A stretch of DNA of 64,000 nt, from NCBI RefSeq assembly GCF_900100955.1, contig NZ_FNCC01000011.1, positions 62,001-126,000 on the forward strand. The letters are read 5' to 3'. Made by a program: the position numbers and the translations under genes. The notes under the pieces were generated by a model. It was given only the letters and a program-made list of their open reading frames with translations. It did not search any database and had not been told where the DNA came from. This document shows, piece by piece, positions 41,944 to 51,844 of the stretch (position 1 is the stretch's first letter; every line of letters begins with the position of its first letter). This DNA is from Lentzea fradiae. Lineage in GTDB: Bacteria > Actinomycetota > Actinomycetes > Mycobacteriales > Pseudonocardiaceae.

Positions 41944-43437
41944 GTGCGCCGTTCCCTAGTCCTGTTCCTGGTCTTCCTCACCACCCTGCTCGGTGCGCCG
42001 ACGGCCCAGGCCGCCCCCGGCCACCAGATCACCTACCGCTCCATCCCCGGCGTCGGCGGCACCGCGCTGAAGGCGTTCGTGATCGAGCCGACCGGCATCG
42101 GCTCCGGCCCGTTCCCCCTGCTCGTCATGCCGTCCAGCTGGTCGGTGCCGAACATCGAGTACGTCGGCGCCGCCGCCAAGCTCGCCAAGCAGTCCGGCTA
42201 CGTCGTCGTCAGCTACACCAGCCGCGGCTTCTGGGACTCGGGCGGCCAGATCGACATCGCCGGGCCCGACACCGTCGGTGACGTCAGCAAGGTCATCGAC
42301 TGGGCCGTCGCCAACGTGCGCGCGGACGGCACCAAGGTCGGCGTGGCCGGCATCTCCTACGGCGGTGGCCAGTCGCTGCTCGCCGCCGCCGCGGACAAGC
42401 GCGTCAAGGCCGTCGCGGCGCTGAGCACGTGGACCGACCTCGCCCGGTCGCTCTACCCGAACACCACCGTGAACAAGCAGGCCGTGGACCTGCTGCTCAC
42501 CGCGGGCAAGCTCACCGGCCGGCCCGGCCCCGTCCTCCAGGAGGCGGAGGCCGCCTACCGCGCGGGCAGGTTCTGGGAGGTCGTGCCGATCTCCGAGGGC
42601 CGCTCGGCCGCCGCGAAGATCGACCAGATCAACGCCAACGGCACCGCGGTGATGATCGGCAACGCCTGGAACGACGGCATCTTCGCGCCGGGCCAGATCG
42701 CCGACTTCTACTCGCGGCTCACCGGGCCCAAGCGGCTCATGCTCTCGCCGGGCGACCACGCCACCGCCGAGCTGTTCGGCGCGGCCGGTCTGCCCAACGA
42801 GATCTGGGAGTCCACCGGCCGCTGGTTCGACCGCTACGTCAAGGGCGTCGCCAACGGCATCGACTCCGAGCAGCCGGTGCGGCTCAAGCCCAACAACGGC
42901 GGCACGTGGCGCACGTTCGGCGCGTGGCCCGCCGGTGCCACCGACACCCTGCAGCTCGACGGCAAGCGGATCGCCGCCGGGTGGAACACCCTCGCCGACA
43001 GCGGCACGATCCTCGTGTCCGGTGCGCTGCAAGGGTTCCTGAAGATCCCGACCGGCGTCTCGCTGCCGCTGGTCGACCGCAACGCCGCCGCGGTGTGGAC
43101 CGGCCCGCGCTACTCCGGCGGCGTCACGCTCGCCGGGACGCCGAAGCTCCGGTTGCAGGTCACGCCCAGCGCCGAGACCACGACGCTGTTCGCCTACCTG
43201 TACGAGGTCGGCCCGCTCGGCCTCGGCGCGCTGGTCACGCACAAGCCCGTCACGGTGACGGGTGCGGGCCGCACGCAGACGCTCGACGTCGAGCTGGAAC
43301 CGACGGTGTGGAACGTCGGCGCGGGCAACCGGCTGGCACTCGTGATCGACACGGTCGACCCCCGGTACTCGTCGGAATCGACACGTGGCTCAACCGTCAC
43401 CTTCGGACCGTCGAGCCTCACCGTGCCGAAGGCGTAA
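41944..43437 (+). CDS. Secreted S15/CocE-type alpha/beta hydrolase
   Basis: This 497-residue exported protein has a signal peptide SLVLFLVFLTTLLGAPTAQA. An alpha/beta hydrolase domain contains the nucleophile elbow GISYGGGQSLLAAAAD and a His in MLSPGDHATAE. It is followed from about residue 340 by a beta-rich PepX C-like domain (YSGGVTLAGTPKLRLQVTPS). This layout is that of X-Pro dipeptidyl-peptidase/CocE acyl hydrolases. The GTG at 41944 has AAGGAGG upstream. The substrate is not predictable. Confidence 0.85.
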   Translation: MRRSLVLFLVFLTTLLGAPTAQAAPGHQITYRSIPGVGGTALKAFVIEPTGIGSGPFPLLVMPSSWSVPNIEYVGAAAKLAKQSGYVVVSYTSRGFWDSGGQIDIAGPDTVGDVSKVIDWAVANVRADGTKVGVAGISYGGGQSLLAAAADKRVKAVAALSTWTDLARSLYPNTTVNKQAVDLLLTAGKLTGRPGPVLQEAEAAYRAGRFWEVVPISEGRSAAAKIDQINANGTAVMIGNAWNDGIFAPGQIADFYSRLTGPKRLMLSPGDHATAELFGAAGLPNEIWESTGRWFDRYVKGVANGIDSEQPVRLKPNNGGTWRTFGAWPAGATDTLQLDGKRIAAGWNTLADSGTILVSGALQGFLKIPTGVSLPLVDRNAAAVWTGPRYSGGVTLAGTPKLRLQVTPSAETTTLFAYLYEVGPLGLGALVTHKPVTVTGAGRTQTLDVELEPTVWNVGAGNRLALVIDTVDPRYSSESTRGSTVTFGPSSLTVPKA

Positions 43438-43447
43438 GAATGACCGG

Positions 43448-44506
43448 GTGGAACTCACCCGGCGACAGGTGCTCCTCCACCGGATCCACCAGCACGAGCT
43501 GGACCGGCGGACCGGCGACGCGGCCGAGCTGGCGGTGTTGTCCCTGGGCGTCCAGGACAACACCTCCGGCTCGGCCCTGCTGAGCCTCGCCGCCAGGCTC
43601 ACCGAGCCGAAGGCGGACGACTTCGTCCTCACCTGGTCCGTGCGCGGTGCCCCGCACCTGCACCGGGCTGGTGAGCTGAAGGCGTTCGCCCGCGCGCTGT
43701 GGCCGTGGAGCGACGCCGACGCACGAGCACGCGCGTCCCGCCCGAAGACCGACGACATGCTGGCGTCGTTGCGGCACATCGCGACGGCAATGAGGTCGAT
43801 CGTCACGAAGCCGATGACCAAGGGCGATCTGAGCGCGGCCCTCACTCCGCTGGCCCCCAGGCAGACGATCGAGGCGTGCCGCGGCTGCGGGACCGAGCAC
43901 GTGAGCGACCCGATCTTCCGGCTCGGCGCGCTGCCCGCCGGTCTGCGCATCCTGCCCGAGCACAAGACCGTGACGTTCGAACGCATCCACGGCTGGCCCG
44001 TGGTGCCGGTGCCGCGCAAGACGGCCGGGTTCGACGAATTGGTCCACCGCTACCTCACCCTGCACGGCCCCGCCGGACCGTCCGAAGTGGCCGCTTACTT
44101 CGGCACGACGCTGCGTGAGCTGAAGAAGCGCTGGCCGGAGGAAGGACTGGTGGAGGTCACCGTCGAGGGCAGGCGGGCGTGGCTGCCCGAGGGCCTGGAG
44201 ATCGCCGACGCCGCACCGCCGGACGTGCGCCTGCTGCCGCCGACCGACCCGTACCTGCAAGCCCGCGACCGCGACCTGCTGCTGCCGGACAAGGCGGCGC
44301 AACGGGACGTCTTCCGCGTCCTCGGACGGCGCGGCGCGATCCTGGCCGACGGCGAGATCGCGGGCTCCTGGCAGGGCAGGGTGGTGTCCGGCAAGCGGTT
44401 CGAGGTGACGGCGACGCCGTACCGCCCGTTGCCGGACCTCCTGCCGGAAGCCCAGTTCCTGGCTCAGGCCAGGGGACTAGCGGACGCAAGCGTCAAGAGC
44501 GGCTGA
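43448..44506 (+). CDS. Winged-helix DNA-binding-domain protein (HTH_42 family)
   Basis: This 352-residue protein contains VLSLGVQDNTSGSALLSLAA, FVLTWSVRGAPHLHRAGELK, LHGPAGPSEVAAYFGTTLRE and, near the end, GAILADGEIAGSWQGRVVSG. This is the usual pattern of the HTH_42 (DUF1006-like) family, related to YcaQ-type DNA glycosylases for crosslinks. The GTG at 43448 lies 10 bp after the hydrolase gene. No catalytic site can be confirmed. It overlaps the convergent LOG gene by 30 bp. Confidence 0.75.
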   Translation: MELTRRQVLLHRIHQHELDRRTGDAAELAVLSLGVQDNTSGSALLSLAARLTEPKADDFVLTWSVRGAPHLHRAGELKAFARALWPWSDADARARASRPKTDDMLASLRHIATAMRSIVTKPMTKGDLSAALTPLAPRQTIEACRGCGTEHVSDPIFRLGALPAGLRILPEHKTVTFERIHGWPVVPVPRKTAGFDELVHRYLTLHGPAGPSEVAAYFGTTLRELKKRWPEEGLVEVTVEGRRAWLPEGLEIADAAPPDVRLLPPTDPYLQARDRDLLLPDKAAQRDVFRVLGRRGAILADGEIAGSWQGRVVSGKRFEVTATPYRPLPDLLPEAQFLAQARGLADASVKSG

Positions 44507-45010
44507 CACGTCGTCGGTGACGACCAGCGACTCCAGCGCCGCGTGCGAGACGAAACCCTTGTCCCGCAGCTCGGTGAGCCACTCGACCAGGCCCTTGTAG
44601 TGGTTGTCGACGTCGAGCAGCACGACCGGCTTGCCGTGCATGCCGAGCACACCGGCCGTCCACACCTCGAAGAACTCCTCGGCGGTGCCGATGCCGCCGG
44701 GCAGGGTGAGGAACGCGTCCGCCTTGTCGTCCATCATCTTCTTGCGCTCGCGCATGGTGTCGACGACGTGCAACTCCGTCGAGTCGTGGTCGGCGATCTC
44801 CCTGGTGGCGAGGCTCTTCGGGATGACGCCGTAGGTGTGCGCGCCACCGGCACGCGCCTCCCGCGCCACCGCGCCCATCATCGACGTCTGCCCGCCGCCC
44901 CAGACGAGGTGCCAACCGCGCGCGGCGATCTGGCGCCCGACCTCGGAGGCGAGGTCGACGTAGCTCTGCGGGACCGTCGCGAGACTTCCGCAGTACACAG
45001 CGACATACAT
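44477..45010 (-). CDS. LOG-family protein, short form
   Basis: This 177-residue lysine-decarboxylase-like/LOG nucleotide hydrolase contains VAVYCGSLATVPQSYVDLAS, HLVWGGGQTSMMGAVAREA and the LOG signature FLTLPGGIGTAEEFFEVWTA. These enzymes release the base from nucleoside 5'-monophosphates such as cytokinin nucleotides. The ATG at 45010 shares a base with the stop of the second LOG gene (TGATG), so two LOG proteins are made together. Confidence 0.88.
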   Translation of the reverse strand: MYVAVYCGSLATVPQSYVDLASEVGRQIAARGWHLVWGGGQTSMMGAVAREARAGGAHTYGVIPKSLATREIADHDSTELHVVDTMRERKKMMDDKADAFLTLPGGIGTAEEFFEVWTAGVLGMHGKPVVLLDVDNHYKGLVEWLTELRDKGFVSHAALESLVVTDDVSAALDACVR

Positions 45011-45786
45011 CAGTGCGCGTCCGCCCATGCCTGGTGCGCTTCCTTGACCACGCGCACCGCGTCCTCGATGTCGTCGGTGAGGTGCAGCAGCGCCAGGTCC
45101 TTCTCGCCGACCTTGCCGCCTTCCAGCACCGAGTCCTTGACCCAGTCGTACAGGCCCTGCCAGTACTTCTTGCCGAACAGCACGACCGGGAACTTCGTGA
45201 CCTTCTTCGTCTGCACCAGCGTGAGCGCCTCGAACAGCTCGTCGAGAGTGCCGAACCCGCCGGGCAGGCAGATGAACGCCTGCGAGTACTTGATGAACAT
45301 CGTCTTGCGCACGAAGAAGTAGCGGAAGTTCACGCCGAGGTCGACCCACGGGTTGAGGCCCTGCTCGAACGGCAGCTCGATGCCGAGCCCGACCGAGAAA
45401 CCCCCGGCCTCCGAACACCCGCGGTTGACCGCCTCCATCGCGCCGGGACCACCACCGGTGATCACCGCGAACCCGGCCTGCGCCAGCGCGCCGCCGAGGT
45501 CGCGCCCGACCTGGTACTCCGGGTGGTCACGACCGGTACGGGCCGAGCCGAACACGGTGACCGCGCTGGGCACCTCGGCCAGCGCGCCGAACCCCTCGAC
45601 GAACTCGGCCTGGATCCGCAGCACCCGCCACGGGTCGGTATGCACCCAGTCCGACGGCCCGCGCGAGTCCAGCAGCCGCTGGTCGGTGGTCGTCAGCTCG
45701 TCCCTGCGTTCCCTGCGCAGCACCACAGGACCGCGCTGCTTCTCCTTGGGGTGCTCGTCCACGGCACCGTTCTTCTCTTCCGTCAT
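45010..45786 (-). CDS. LOG-family protein, long form (Rv1205-like position)
   Basis: This 258-residue LOG/TIGR00730 protein has a charged N-terminal extension (1-70, including PVVLRRERRDELTTTDQRLL) and the LOG domain: AVTVFGSARTGRDHPEYQVG, ITGGGPGAMEAVNRGCSEAG, FICLPGGFGTLDELFEALTL. The ATG at 45786 is preferred. It lies downstream of dapE and is coupled to the short LOG gene. The base specificity is unknown; Rv1205 is the M. tuberculosis member at this place. Confidence 0.88.
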   Translation of the reverse strand: MTEEKNGAVDEHPKEKQRGPVVLRRERRDELTTTDQRLLDSRGPSDWVHTDPWRVLRIQAEFVEGFGALAEVPSAVTVFGSARTGRDHPEYQVGRDLGGALAQAGFAVITGGGPGAMEAVNRGCSEAGGFSVGLGIELPFEQGLNPWVDLGVNFRYFFVRKTMFIKYSQAFICLPGGFGTLDELFEALTLVQTKKVTKFPVVLFGKKYWQGLYDWVKDSVLEGGKVGEKDLALLHLTDDIEDAVRVVKEAHQAWADAH

Positions 45787-45803
45787 CACTGAGATTCTAG
45801 TGA

Positions 45804-46871
45804 TCAGTCGAGCAGAAATCGCTGAAGCACCGCGAAACACTCGGTAACCTGCCGCACCGGCAGATGCTCTTCCTGAGTGTGCGCCAGCGTCGGGTCACCA
45901 GGCCCGAAGTTCACCGCGGGCATCCCCAGCGCCGCGAACCGCGCCACGTCGGTCCACCCGAGCTTCGCGACGGGAGTACCCCCGGCGGCAGCGACCAGCT
46001 CCTGTGCTGCGGGCGCGCTCAGCCCCGGCAGCGCCCCACCCGCGAAGTCCGTGACCGTGACGTCGAACCCGTCGAACACCTCACGCAGGTGCCGCTCGGC
46101 CTCCTCCACCGACCGGTCCGGCGCGAACCGGTGGTTCACCGTCAGCACGGCCTCGTCCGGCACCACGTTCCCGGCGACCCCACCGCTGATCTTCACGGCC
46201 TGGAGCCCCTCGTGGTACCGGCACCCGTCGATCTCGGGCTGCCGCGGCACGTACGCCTCCAGCCGCCGCAACGCCTCCCCCATCCCGTGGATGGCGTTGG
46301 CCCCCATCCAGGCCCGAGCGGTGTGAGCCCGCCGCCCGGTGGTCCGGACCTCGACCCGCATGGTCCCCTGACACCCGGCCTCGACGGTCCCGTTGGACGG
46401 CTCGCACACGATCGCGAGGTCCCCGAGCAACCACTCCGGAAGCTCCCGCTGGATCCGCGTCAGCCCGTTCCTCTCGGCCTCGATCTCCTCGCAGTCGTAG
46501 AACACGAACGTGAGGTCATGCCGAGCCTCGGCGCTCAACGCGGCGATGGCGAGCATGACCGCGTCGCCACCCTTCATGTCCACGGTCCCGCACCCGTGCA
46601 ACACGTCACCGTCACGCCGGCTGGGAAAGTTGGAGTTGATCGGCACGGTGTCCAGATGCCCGGCCAGCACCACCCGCCGCCCCCGCCCGAGACGAGTGCG
46701 AGCCAGCACCGAGTTCCCCGAACGAGTGATCTCCAGATGCGGCGCCTGCCCGCGCAACGACCGCTCGACCAGATCGGCGATCTCCTCCTCCTCCCCGGAC
46801 ACGCTGCGCACATCCACGAGAGCGGTGGTCAGGTCGATCGGATCGGCGAACAGATCAAGGGTGTCGGACAC
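45804..46871 (-). CDS. dapE: Succinyl-diaminopimelate desuccinylase DapE
   Basis: This 355-residue zinc peptidase-family enzyme cleaves N-succinyl-LL-DAP in lysine/peptidoglycan synthesis. Seen are [18 protein letters not shown], the metal His in [46 protein letters not shown] with catalytic Glu pair, and [20 protein letters not shown]. The GTG at 46871 is the start. It is 17 bp before the LOG genes on the same strand. dapD lies divergently nearby, as for Rv1201c/Rv1202. Confidence 0.93.
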   Translation of the reverse strand: MSDTLDLFADPIDLTTALVDVRSVSGEEEEIADLVERSLRGQAPHLEITRSGNSVLARTRLGRGRRVVLAGHLDTVPINSNFPSRRDGDVLHGCGTVDMKGGDAVMLAIAALSAEARHDLTFVFYDCEEIEAERNGLTRIQRELPEWLLGDLAIVCEPSNGTVEAGCQGTMRVEVRTTGRRAHTARAWMGANAIHGMGEALRRLEAYVPRQPEIDGCRYHEGLQAVKISGGVAGNVVPDEAVLTVNHRFAPDRSVEEAERHLREVFDGFDVTVTDFAGGALPGLSAPAAQELVAAAGGTPVAKLGWTDVARFAALGMPAVNFGPGDPTLAHTQEEHLPVRQVTECFAVLQRFLLD

Positions 46872-46921
46872 CCGCCCACCCTACTCAGCAAACTTGGGCG
46901 CTACCCCGTTCAGCCGATACC

Positions 46922-47347
46922 GTGCGCAGCGTGATCAAGCGCACACTCCTGGTCATCACCCTGCTCCTGCTCGCCACCGGCTGCGGCGACCCACCGGCCA
47001 CGTGCGACACGCAGTGCGGCGAGATCAGAACGCTGTTCACCGCCCCCTGCGGCGCCCAGCACAGCGGCACCCCGGCGCAATGCGCGACCTGGGTCACCGA
47101 GGTGGGCGCCATGACCCGCACCCTCGACACCTCCCTGCGCACCAAGGACCGGGTCAAACGCGATGTCACCGACCTGCTCCCCCGCCTGCTGACCACAGTC
47201 CACACCTTCGAGACCAACCGCTGCGGCGAGGTGCGCGTGGAGAACGCCGACAGCACCAACATCCGCCAGTCGAAGTGCAACGAGGCCCTGATCTCCACCA
47301 GAGGCGACCTGGGCTCGCTCTACTTCATCGCCGAGGTACCGGACTAA
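46922..47347 (+). CDS. Small Cys-containing lipoprotein
   Basis: The protein has 141 residues from GTG 46922; GTG 46931 is also possible. The signal peptide VIKRTLLVITLLLLATGC ends in lipobox ATGC. The mature part has six or more Cys (CDTQCGEI, APCGAQHSGTPAQCATW, NRCGEVRVEN, SKCNEALIS), suggesting disulphides outside the membrane. No family was recognised. It is divergent from dapE and precedes dapD by 270 bp. Confidence 0.65.
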   Translation: MRSVIKRTLLVITLLLLATGCGDPPATCDTQCGEIRTLFTAPCGAQHSGTPAQCATWVTEVGAMTRTLDTSLRTKDRVKRDVTDLLPRLLTTVHTFETNRCGEVRVENADSTNIRQSKCNEALISTRGDLGSLYFIAEVPD

Positions 47348-47439
47348 GCACCGGAAGCCCCGCCCACCCTCACCCGCCACACACCCGCCCGCGCGTCACC
47401 CACCAGCGTTCCCCGCCTCCTCTGCGTGACGCGGCTTTA

Positions 47440-47490
47440 GGACGCGGGGACCCCGCGTACTCGTGGAACGAACGCGGGGACCCCGCGTCC
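47440..47490. terminator. Double palindrome upstream of dapD (variant of the hairpin family)
   Basis: ACGCGGGGACCCCGCGT occurs at 47442-47458 and 47472-47488. Each copy is self-complementary, and the whole 51-bp block with its AGG/CCT ends is also an inverted repeat. It follows the lipoprotein gene stop (47347) and may terminate it. The GC core resembles the outer arms of the elements at 18387, 22430 and 33811 but lacks TTTCGTACTGTC. Confidence 0.55.
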
Positions 47491-47618
47491 TCAGCGGGAA
47501 ACACGAAAGGGCGTCGCGAGCGGGGCTGGTCGTGACGGACAGCATTCTCGAAGACCGGTCGGAAGAGCCCCTCGCCTGGAACCCGGACCCGCACGCACCA
47601 ACGACTAGGCTCACCACC

Positions 47619-48575
47619 GTGAGCACCGCATACGGCATCGGCCTGGCCACAGTGACCCCGGACGGCACCGTCCTAGACACCTGGTACCCGTCCCCCGCCC
47701 TGGGAGACGCAGGCGACCCGGGCACGACCCGCCTGTCGTCGGCGGAGATCGCGGACTCCCTGGGCGAGGCGGCGGCGAAACTCCTGGGCGCGGACCCGGA
47801 ACGCGAGGTGGAGGTGGTCGGCGTCAGGGTCGCCATCGACCTCGGCGAGGCACCGCGGTCCACCTACGACGTCTGGCTGAGGCTGCACCTGCTGAGCCAC
47901 CGCCTGGTCAAGCCCCACGGCGCCAACCTGGACGGCATCTTCGGCCTCCTCACCAACGTCGTGTGGACCAACCACGGCCCCTGCGCCGTCGAGAACTTCG
48001 AACAGACCCGCACCCGGCTGCGCCCCAGGGGCCCGGTCACCGTCTACGGCGTCGACAAGTTCCCCAGGATGGTCGACTACGTGGTCCCCGGCGGCGTCCG
48101 CATCGGCGACGCCGACCGGGTCCGCCTGGGCGCCCACCTGGCCTCCGGCACCACGGTCATGCACGAGGGCTTCGTGAACTTCAACGCCGGCACGCTCGGC
48201 AGCTCGATGGTCGAGGGCCGCATCTCCGGCGGCGTCGTCGTCGGTGACGGCTCGGACGTCGGTGGCGGCGCGTCGATCATGGGCACGCTGTCCGGTGGCG
48301 GCAAGCAGGTCATCAGCATCGGCGAGCGCTGCCTGCTCGGCGCGAACGCCGGTCTCGGCATCTCGCTGGGCGACGACTGCGTGGTCGAGGCGGGCCTGTA
48401 CATCACGGCGGGCACGAAGGTGACGCTGCCGGACGGCGAGGTCGTGAAGGCCGTGTCGCTGAGCGGCCAGTCGAACCTGCTGTTCCTCCGGGACTCGGTG
48501 ACCGGCGCGGTCCTGGTGAAGCCGCGCAAGGGCACCGGCGTCGAGCTGAACGCCGCACTGCACGCGAACGACTGA
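47619..48575 (+). CDS. dapD: Tetrahydrodipicolinate N-succinyltransferase DapD
   Basis: This 318-residue trimeric left-handed beta-helix acyltransferase contains [80 protein letters not shown] and [20 protein letters not shown], nearly as in M. tuberculosis DapD. It succinylates tetrahydrodipicolinate in the DAP pathway. The GTG at 47619 gives the usual N-terminus; the open frame continues upstream through the hairpin block but is not coding. Confidence 0.94.
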   Translation: MSTAYGIGLATVTPDGTVLDTWYPSPALGDAGDPGTTRLSSAEIADSLGEAAAKLLGADPEREVEVVGVRVAIDLGEAPRSTYDVWLRLHLLSHRLVKPHGANLDGIFGLLTNVVWTNHGPCAVENFEQTRTRLRPRGPVTVYGVDKFPRMVDYVVPGGVRIGDADRVRLGAHLASGTTVMHEGFVNFNAGTLGSSMVEGRISGGVVVGDGSDVGGGASIMGTLSGGGKQVISIGERCLLGANAGLGISLGDDCVVEAGLYITAGTKVTLPDGEVVKAVSLSGQSNLLFLRDSVTGAVLVKPRKGTGVELNAALHAND

Positions 48576-48653
48576 CGGACCGGCTTTCCCCAGCAACGCA
48601 GCGTCCGGGTCCGGCCACCCAGGCCGGACCCCTGCCGGTCGAGGGAGGTGCCC

Positions 48654-49559
48654 GTGCTGAAACAGCGTCTGGAGCTCAACGCCCGCGCCGCCATCGAACG
48701 AGCCTTGCAGGGGGCGCAGTCGGAGGACTCCTTCGTGGAGTTCAAGACGCAGTGGCCGGTCGACCACGGCAAGGCCGCGCGCCAGATCGCCGCCCTGTGC
48801 AACGCCGCCCGCGGTTCCGAGGCGATGTACATCGTGGGCGTCGACGAGAAGGGCCGCTACGTCAAGGGCGCACGCGCCGAGGAGCTGTCCTCGTGGTGGC
48901 CGCGGGTGGAGAGCCACTTCGACGGTGTCGCGCCGGGCCTCACGACCGTCGCGTTCGACTGGGCTCCGCGCCGGACCGTCGTCGTCCTGAGCCTGCAGAC
49001 CGACAACGCGCCGTACGTGTTCGTCACGAAGAAGGAGCCGTACAGCAGGGAGATCCCGTGGCGCTCCGGTGAACGCACCCGCTCGGCGCGCCGCGGGGAG
49101 ATCCTGGAGCTGCTGGTCCCGAAGCTCGACATGCCGGGCTGGGAGTTCGTGAGCGCCCGCGCCACGCTCAGCCAGCACTCGCCGACGCTGCGGTTCGAGG
49201 GCGACCTCTACCTGGAGACGAACCAGCCGCTCTCGCTGCCGCACCACCGCTGCCACTCGTACGCCCGCTACGGGCTCGACAACGAGGCGGTCGACCTGGC
49301 GTTCAGCTTCCGCACGAACACGCGGGACGTGCGGGCCGTGGAACGGGTCGTGCGCGTCGCGGAACCGTCCGTACTGCACGTCATCGCGGACACGGACGTC
49401 GAGCTGGAAGCCTTCCAGGACCTCTGGGACCTGCACTGGCACCTCGTGCTCGGCCTCGGCCTGAGCGGTGAGGAGATCAGCACCAGCGTCCGCCTGACGA
49501 CGGACGCGGTGCCTCCGAACCAGTTCACCCGCAGGGTCTGGTCGGCTCTCAAGCCCTGA
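48654..49559 (+). CDS. AlbA_2 (Schlafen-like) domain protein
   Basis: This 301-residue protein has an N-terminal AlbA_2/divergent AAA-4-like domain: SEDSFVEFKTQWPVDHGKAA, RQIAALCNAARGSEAMYIVG, VDEKGRYVKGARAEELSSWW. The C-terminal half is unrecognised, with HHRCHSYARYGLDNEAVDLA and VELEAFQDLWDLHWHLVLGL. The GTG at 48654 follows GGGAGG with good spacing; a GTG at 48648 overlaps that site. AlbA_2 domains occur in nucleic-acid-binding and anti-phage proteins, but no partner gene is near, so the role is open. It overlaps dapC by 11 bp, convergently. Confidence 0.72.
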   Translation: MLKQRLELNARAAIERALQGAQSEDSFVEFKTQWPVDHGKAARQIAALCNAARGSEAMYIVGVDEKGRYVKGARAEELSSWWPRVESHFDGVAPGLTTVAFDWAPRRTVVVLSLQTDNAPYVFVTKKEPYSREIPWRSGERTRSARRGEILELLVPKLDMPGWEFVSARATLSQHSPTLRFEGDLYLETNQPLSLPHHRCHSYARYGLDNEAVDLAFSFRTNTRDVRAVERVVRVAEPSVLHVIADTDVELEAFQDLWDLHWHLVLGLGLSGEEISTSVRLTTDAVPPNQFTRRVWSALKP

Positions 49560-50646
49560 GGCGCTCCACGGCGGCGGCGACCCGCTCGTCCGAAGCCGTC
49601 AGGGCGATCCGGACGTGCCGCTCGCCCTCCGGGCCGTAGAAGGTGCCGGGAGCGGCCAGGATGCCGCGGTCGGCCAGCCAGGAGATGGTCTCCCAGGCGT
49701 CCTCACCGCGCGTCGACCACAGATACAGCCCCGCCTCGGAGTGCGACACGGTGAACCCGGCCGCCTCCAGCGCGGGCTTGAGCACCTCGCGCCGGGCGAG
49801 GTAGCGCGCCCGCTGCTCGGCGACGTGCTCGTCGTCCTCCAGCGCGGCCCGCATGGCCTCCTGCACCGGCCGGGGCACGATCATCCCGGCGTGCTTGCGC
49901 AGCTCCAGCAGTCCCGCGACCAGTTCCGGGTCACCGGCGACGAACCCGGCGCGGTACCCGGCCAGCGACGACGACTTCGACAGCGAGTGCACGGCGAGGA
50001 CGCCGTCGAAGGAGTCCACGACGGACGGGTGCAGCACGGACACGGGCGAGGAGCCCCAGGGCAGCGACAGGTAGCACTCGTCCGACGCGACGACGGCCCC
50101 GACCTCGCGGGCGGCCGCGACGGCGGCGCGCAGTTGCTCGGCCGACAGCACCCGGCCCGTCGGGTTGGACGGCGAGTTCAGCCACACCAGCTTCGTGCCG
50201 GCGGGCGGCGGCTCCCCGTCGGCGAGCCGCACGACGGTCGCCCCCGCCATCAGCGCGCCGACCTCGTAGGTCGGGTACGCCACGGACGGCACGGCGACGA
50301 CGTCACCCGGCCCGACCCCGAGCAGGGTGGGCAGCCAGGCCACGAGCTCCTTGGAGCCGATGGTCGGCAGCACGGCCTCCGGTGCCAGCCCGGTGACCCC
50401 GTACCGGCGCTCCACCGCGGCGACGACGGCGGCGCGCAGCTCCGGGGTGCCGTGCGTCGTCGGGTAGCCGGGGACGTCCGCGACGGACGACAGCGCGGCC
50501 TGGATCACGGCGGGCACCGGGTCGACGGGCGTGCCGACCGAGAGGTCGACCACGCCGCCGGGGTGCGTGCGCGCCTTGGCGGCGTGGTCGGCCAGGGAGT
50601 CCCACGGGAAGTCGGGCAGCCCCGGGCCCCGGCGTCGGATGATCAA
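49549..50646 (-). CDS. dapC: N-succinyldiaminopimelate aminotransferase DapC
   Basis: This 365-residue PLP-dependent class I/II aminotransferase contains [79 protein letters not shown], and the PLP Lys in [20 protein letters not shown]. It follows M. tuberculosis Rv1178. The TTG at 50646 overlaps the ferredoxin stop as TTGA, so the pair is co-translated as fdxC-dapC. With dapD and dapE nearby, three succinylase-pathway steps are clustered. Confidence 0.9.
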   Translation of the reverse strand: MIIRRRGPGLPDFPWDSLADHAAKARTHPGGVVDLSVGTPVDPVPAVIQAALSSVADVPGYPTTHGTPELRAAVVAAVERRYGVTGLAPEAVLPTIGSKELVAWLPTLLGVGPGDVVAVPSVAYPTYEVGALMAGATVVRLADGEPPPAGTKLVWLNSPSNPTGRVLSAEQLRAAVAAAREVGAVVASDECYLSLPWGSSPVSVLHPSVVDSFDGVLAVHSLSKSSSLAGYRAGFVAGDPELVAGLLELRKHAGMIVPRPVQEAMRAALEDDEHVAEQRARYLARREVLKPALEAAGFTVSHSEAGLYLWSTRGEDAWETISWLADRGILAAPGTFYGPEGERHVRIALTASDERVAAAVERLRA

Positions 50647-50969
50647 TGCTCCGCGGCCTGCGGCGGGAGAGCCTTCACGAAGCTCGGGTCCGCGCTGACC
50701 TTGCCGACCTTGGACGCGCCACCGGGCGAGCCGAGCTCGTCGAAGAAGTCGACGTTCGCCTTGGTGTATTCCTTCCACTCGTCCGGGACGTCGTCCTCGT
50801 AGTAGATGGCTTCCACCGGGCACACCGGCTCGCACGCACCACAGTCCACGCACTCGTCGGGGTGGATGTAGAGCATCCGGTCGCCTTCGTAGATGCAGTC
50901 GACCGGGCACTCTTCGATGCACGCCTTGTCGAGCAGATCCACGCACGGCTGGGCGATCACATAAGTCAC
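50643..50969 (-). CDS. fdxC: 7Fe ferredoxin FdxC
   Basis: This 108-residue ferredoxin has Cys in [20 protein letters not shown] (3Fe-4S plus one 4Fe ligand) and [20 protein letters not shown] (4Fe-4S), the 7Fe pattern of actinobacterial FdxA/FdxC. The GTG at 50969 has GGAGAG upstream. It carries electrons in the cytosol, perhaps to cytochromes P450. It directly precedes dapC, as Rv1177 precedes Rv1178. Confidence 0.93.
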   Translation of the reverse strand: MTYVIAQPCVDLLDKACIEECPVDCIYEGDRMLYIHPDECVDCGACEPVCPVEAIYYEDDVPDEWKEYTKANVDFFDELGSPGGASKVGKVSADPSFVKALPPQAAEH

Positions 50970-51121
50970 TGCGCTCTCCAACTTCATCTGGTCACACCGC
51001 GCAAGCCGGAGAGTACGCGGCACGTTCGAGTATCCCCCGGCCAGGTTTGCCTTAGCTGCACGGTGTGCCACGTCACAACACCCGGCCGGACAAACTCCCG
51101 ACGACCGGACAGGATGAACGC

Positions 51122-51844
51122 GTGCACACCGTCGACCACCTGGAAACGCTCTGCGCGCGAGCATGGCCGGTGCCGGCAGAAGTTCCGCTAGGAGACTGGT
51201 TGATGCGCGCCGCCGACGGGTTCACCGGCCGCGCCAACAGCACCCTGACCTGCGGCGACCCCGGAGTTCCCATCCGGGAGGCGTTGGCGGCCGCCGAGAG
51301 GTTCGCGCTCCGGCACGGCATCGCGCCCACGGTCCACGTGGTCGTGGGCTCCGAGCACGAGCCCGCCATCGCGGACGCGGGCTGGCGGGTGAACCTCGAC
51401 CACCCCGGCGGGGCGGAGTCGCAGGTGATGACCGGTCCGCTGGAGAAGTTCGCGTCCGGCGTGGCGGTCAGTCGTGATCTTCCCGGATGGTGGGACATGA
51501 CGACCGGATCCGAGGTGACCGCCGCCCAGCGGCACGTGCTCGGCAGCGGCGGCAACGTCTGCTTCGCGAGCCTCACCGACAACGGGACCGTGGTCGCGGC
51601 CGTGCGCGGCGCCGTCGTCGAGGACGTCCTGCACGTCGCCCGCCTCGCCGTGCGGCCGTCACACCGCCGTCAGGGCCTCGCACGGCGGCTCATGGGCGAA
51701 GTGGCCGGCTGGGGCCTGGAGCGGGGCGCCACGACGTGCGCGTTGCAGGTCGCCGTGGACAACCAGGCGGCGATCGGGCTGTACGAGGAGCTCGGCTGCA
51801 CCGAGCACCACCGCTACCGCTACTGGACGCCCGCGGGCTCGTAA
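51122..51844 (+). CDS. GNAT-family N-acetyltransferase
   Basis: The protein has 240 residues. The C-terminal GNAT domain has the acetyl-CoA loop [20 protein letters not shown] and [20 protein letters not shown]. The N-terminal half ([40 protein letters not shown]) is typical of actinobacterial two-part GNATs annotated in this location. The GTG at 51122 is chosen. The substrate is unknown. It overlaps the convergent membrane gene by 25 bp. Confidence 0.85.
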   Translation: MHTVDHLETLCARAWPVPAEVPLGDWLMRAADGFTGRANSTLTCGDPGVPIREALAAAERFALRHGIAPTVHVVVGSEHEPAIADAGWRVNLDHPGGAESQVMTGPLEKFASGVAVSRDLPGWWDMTTGSEVTAAQRHVLGSGGNVCFASLTDNGTVVAAVRGAVVEDVLHVARLAVRPSHRRQGLARRLMGEVAGWGLERGATTCALQVAVDNQAAIGLYEELGCTEHHRYRYWTPAGS

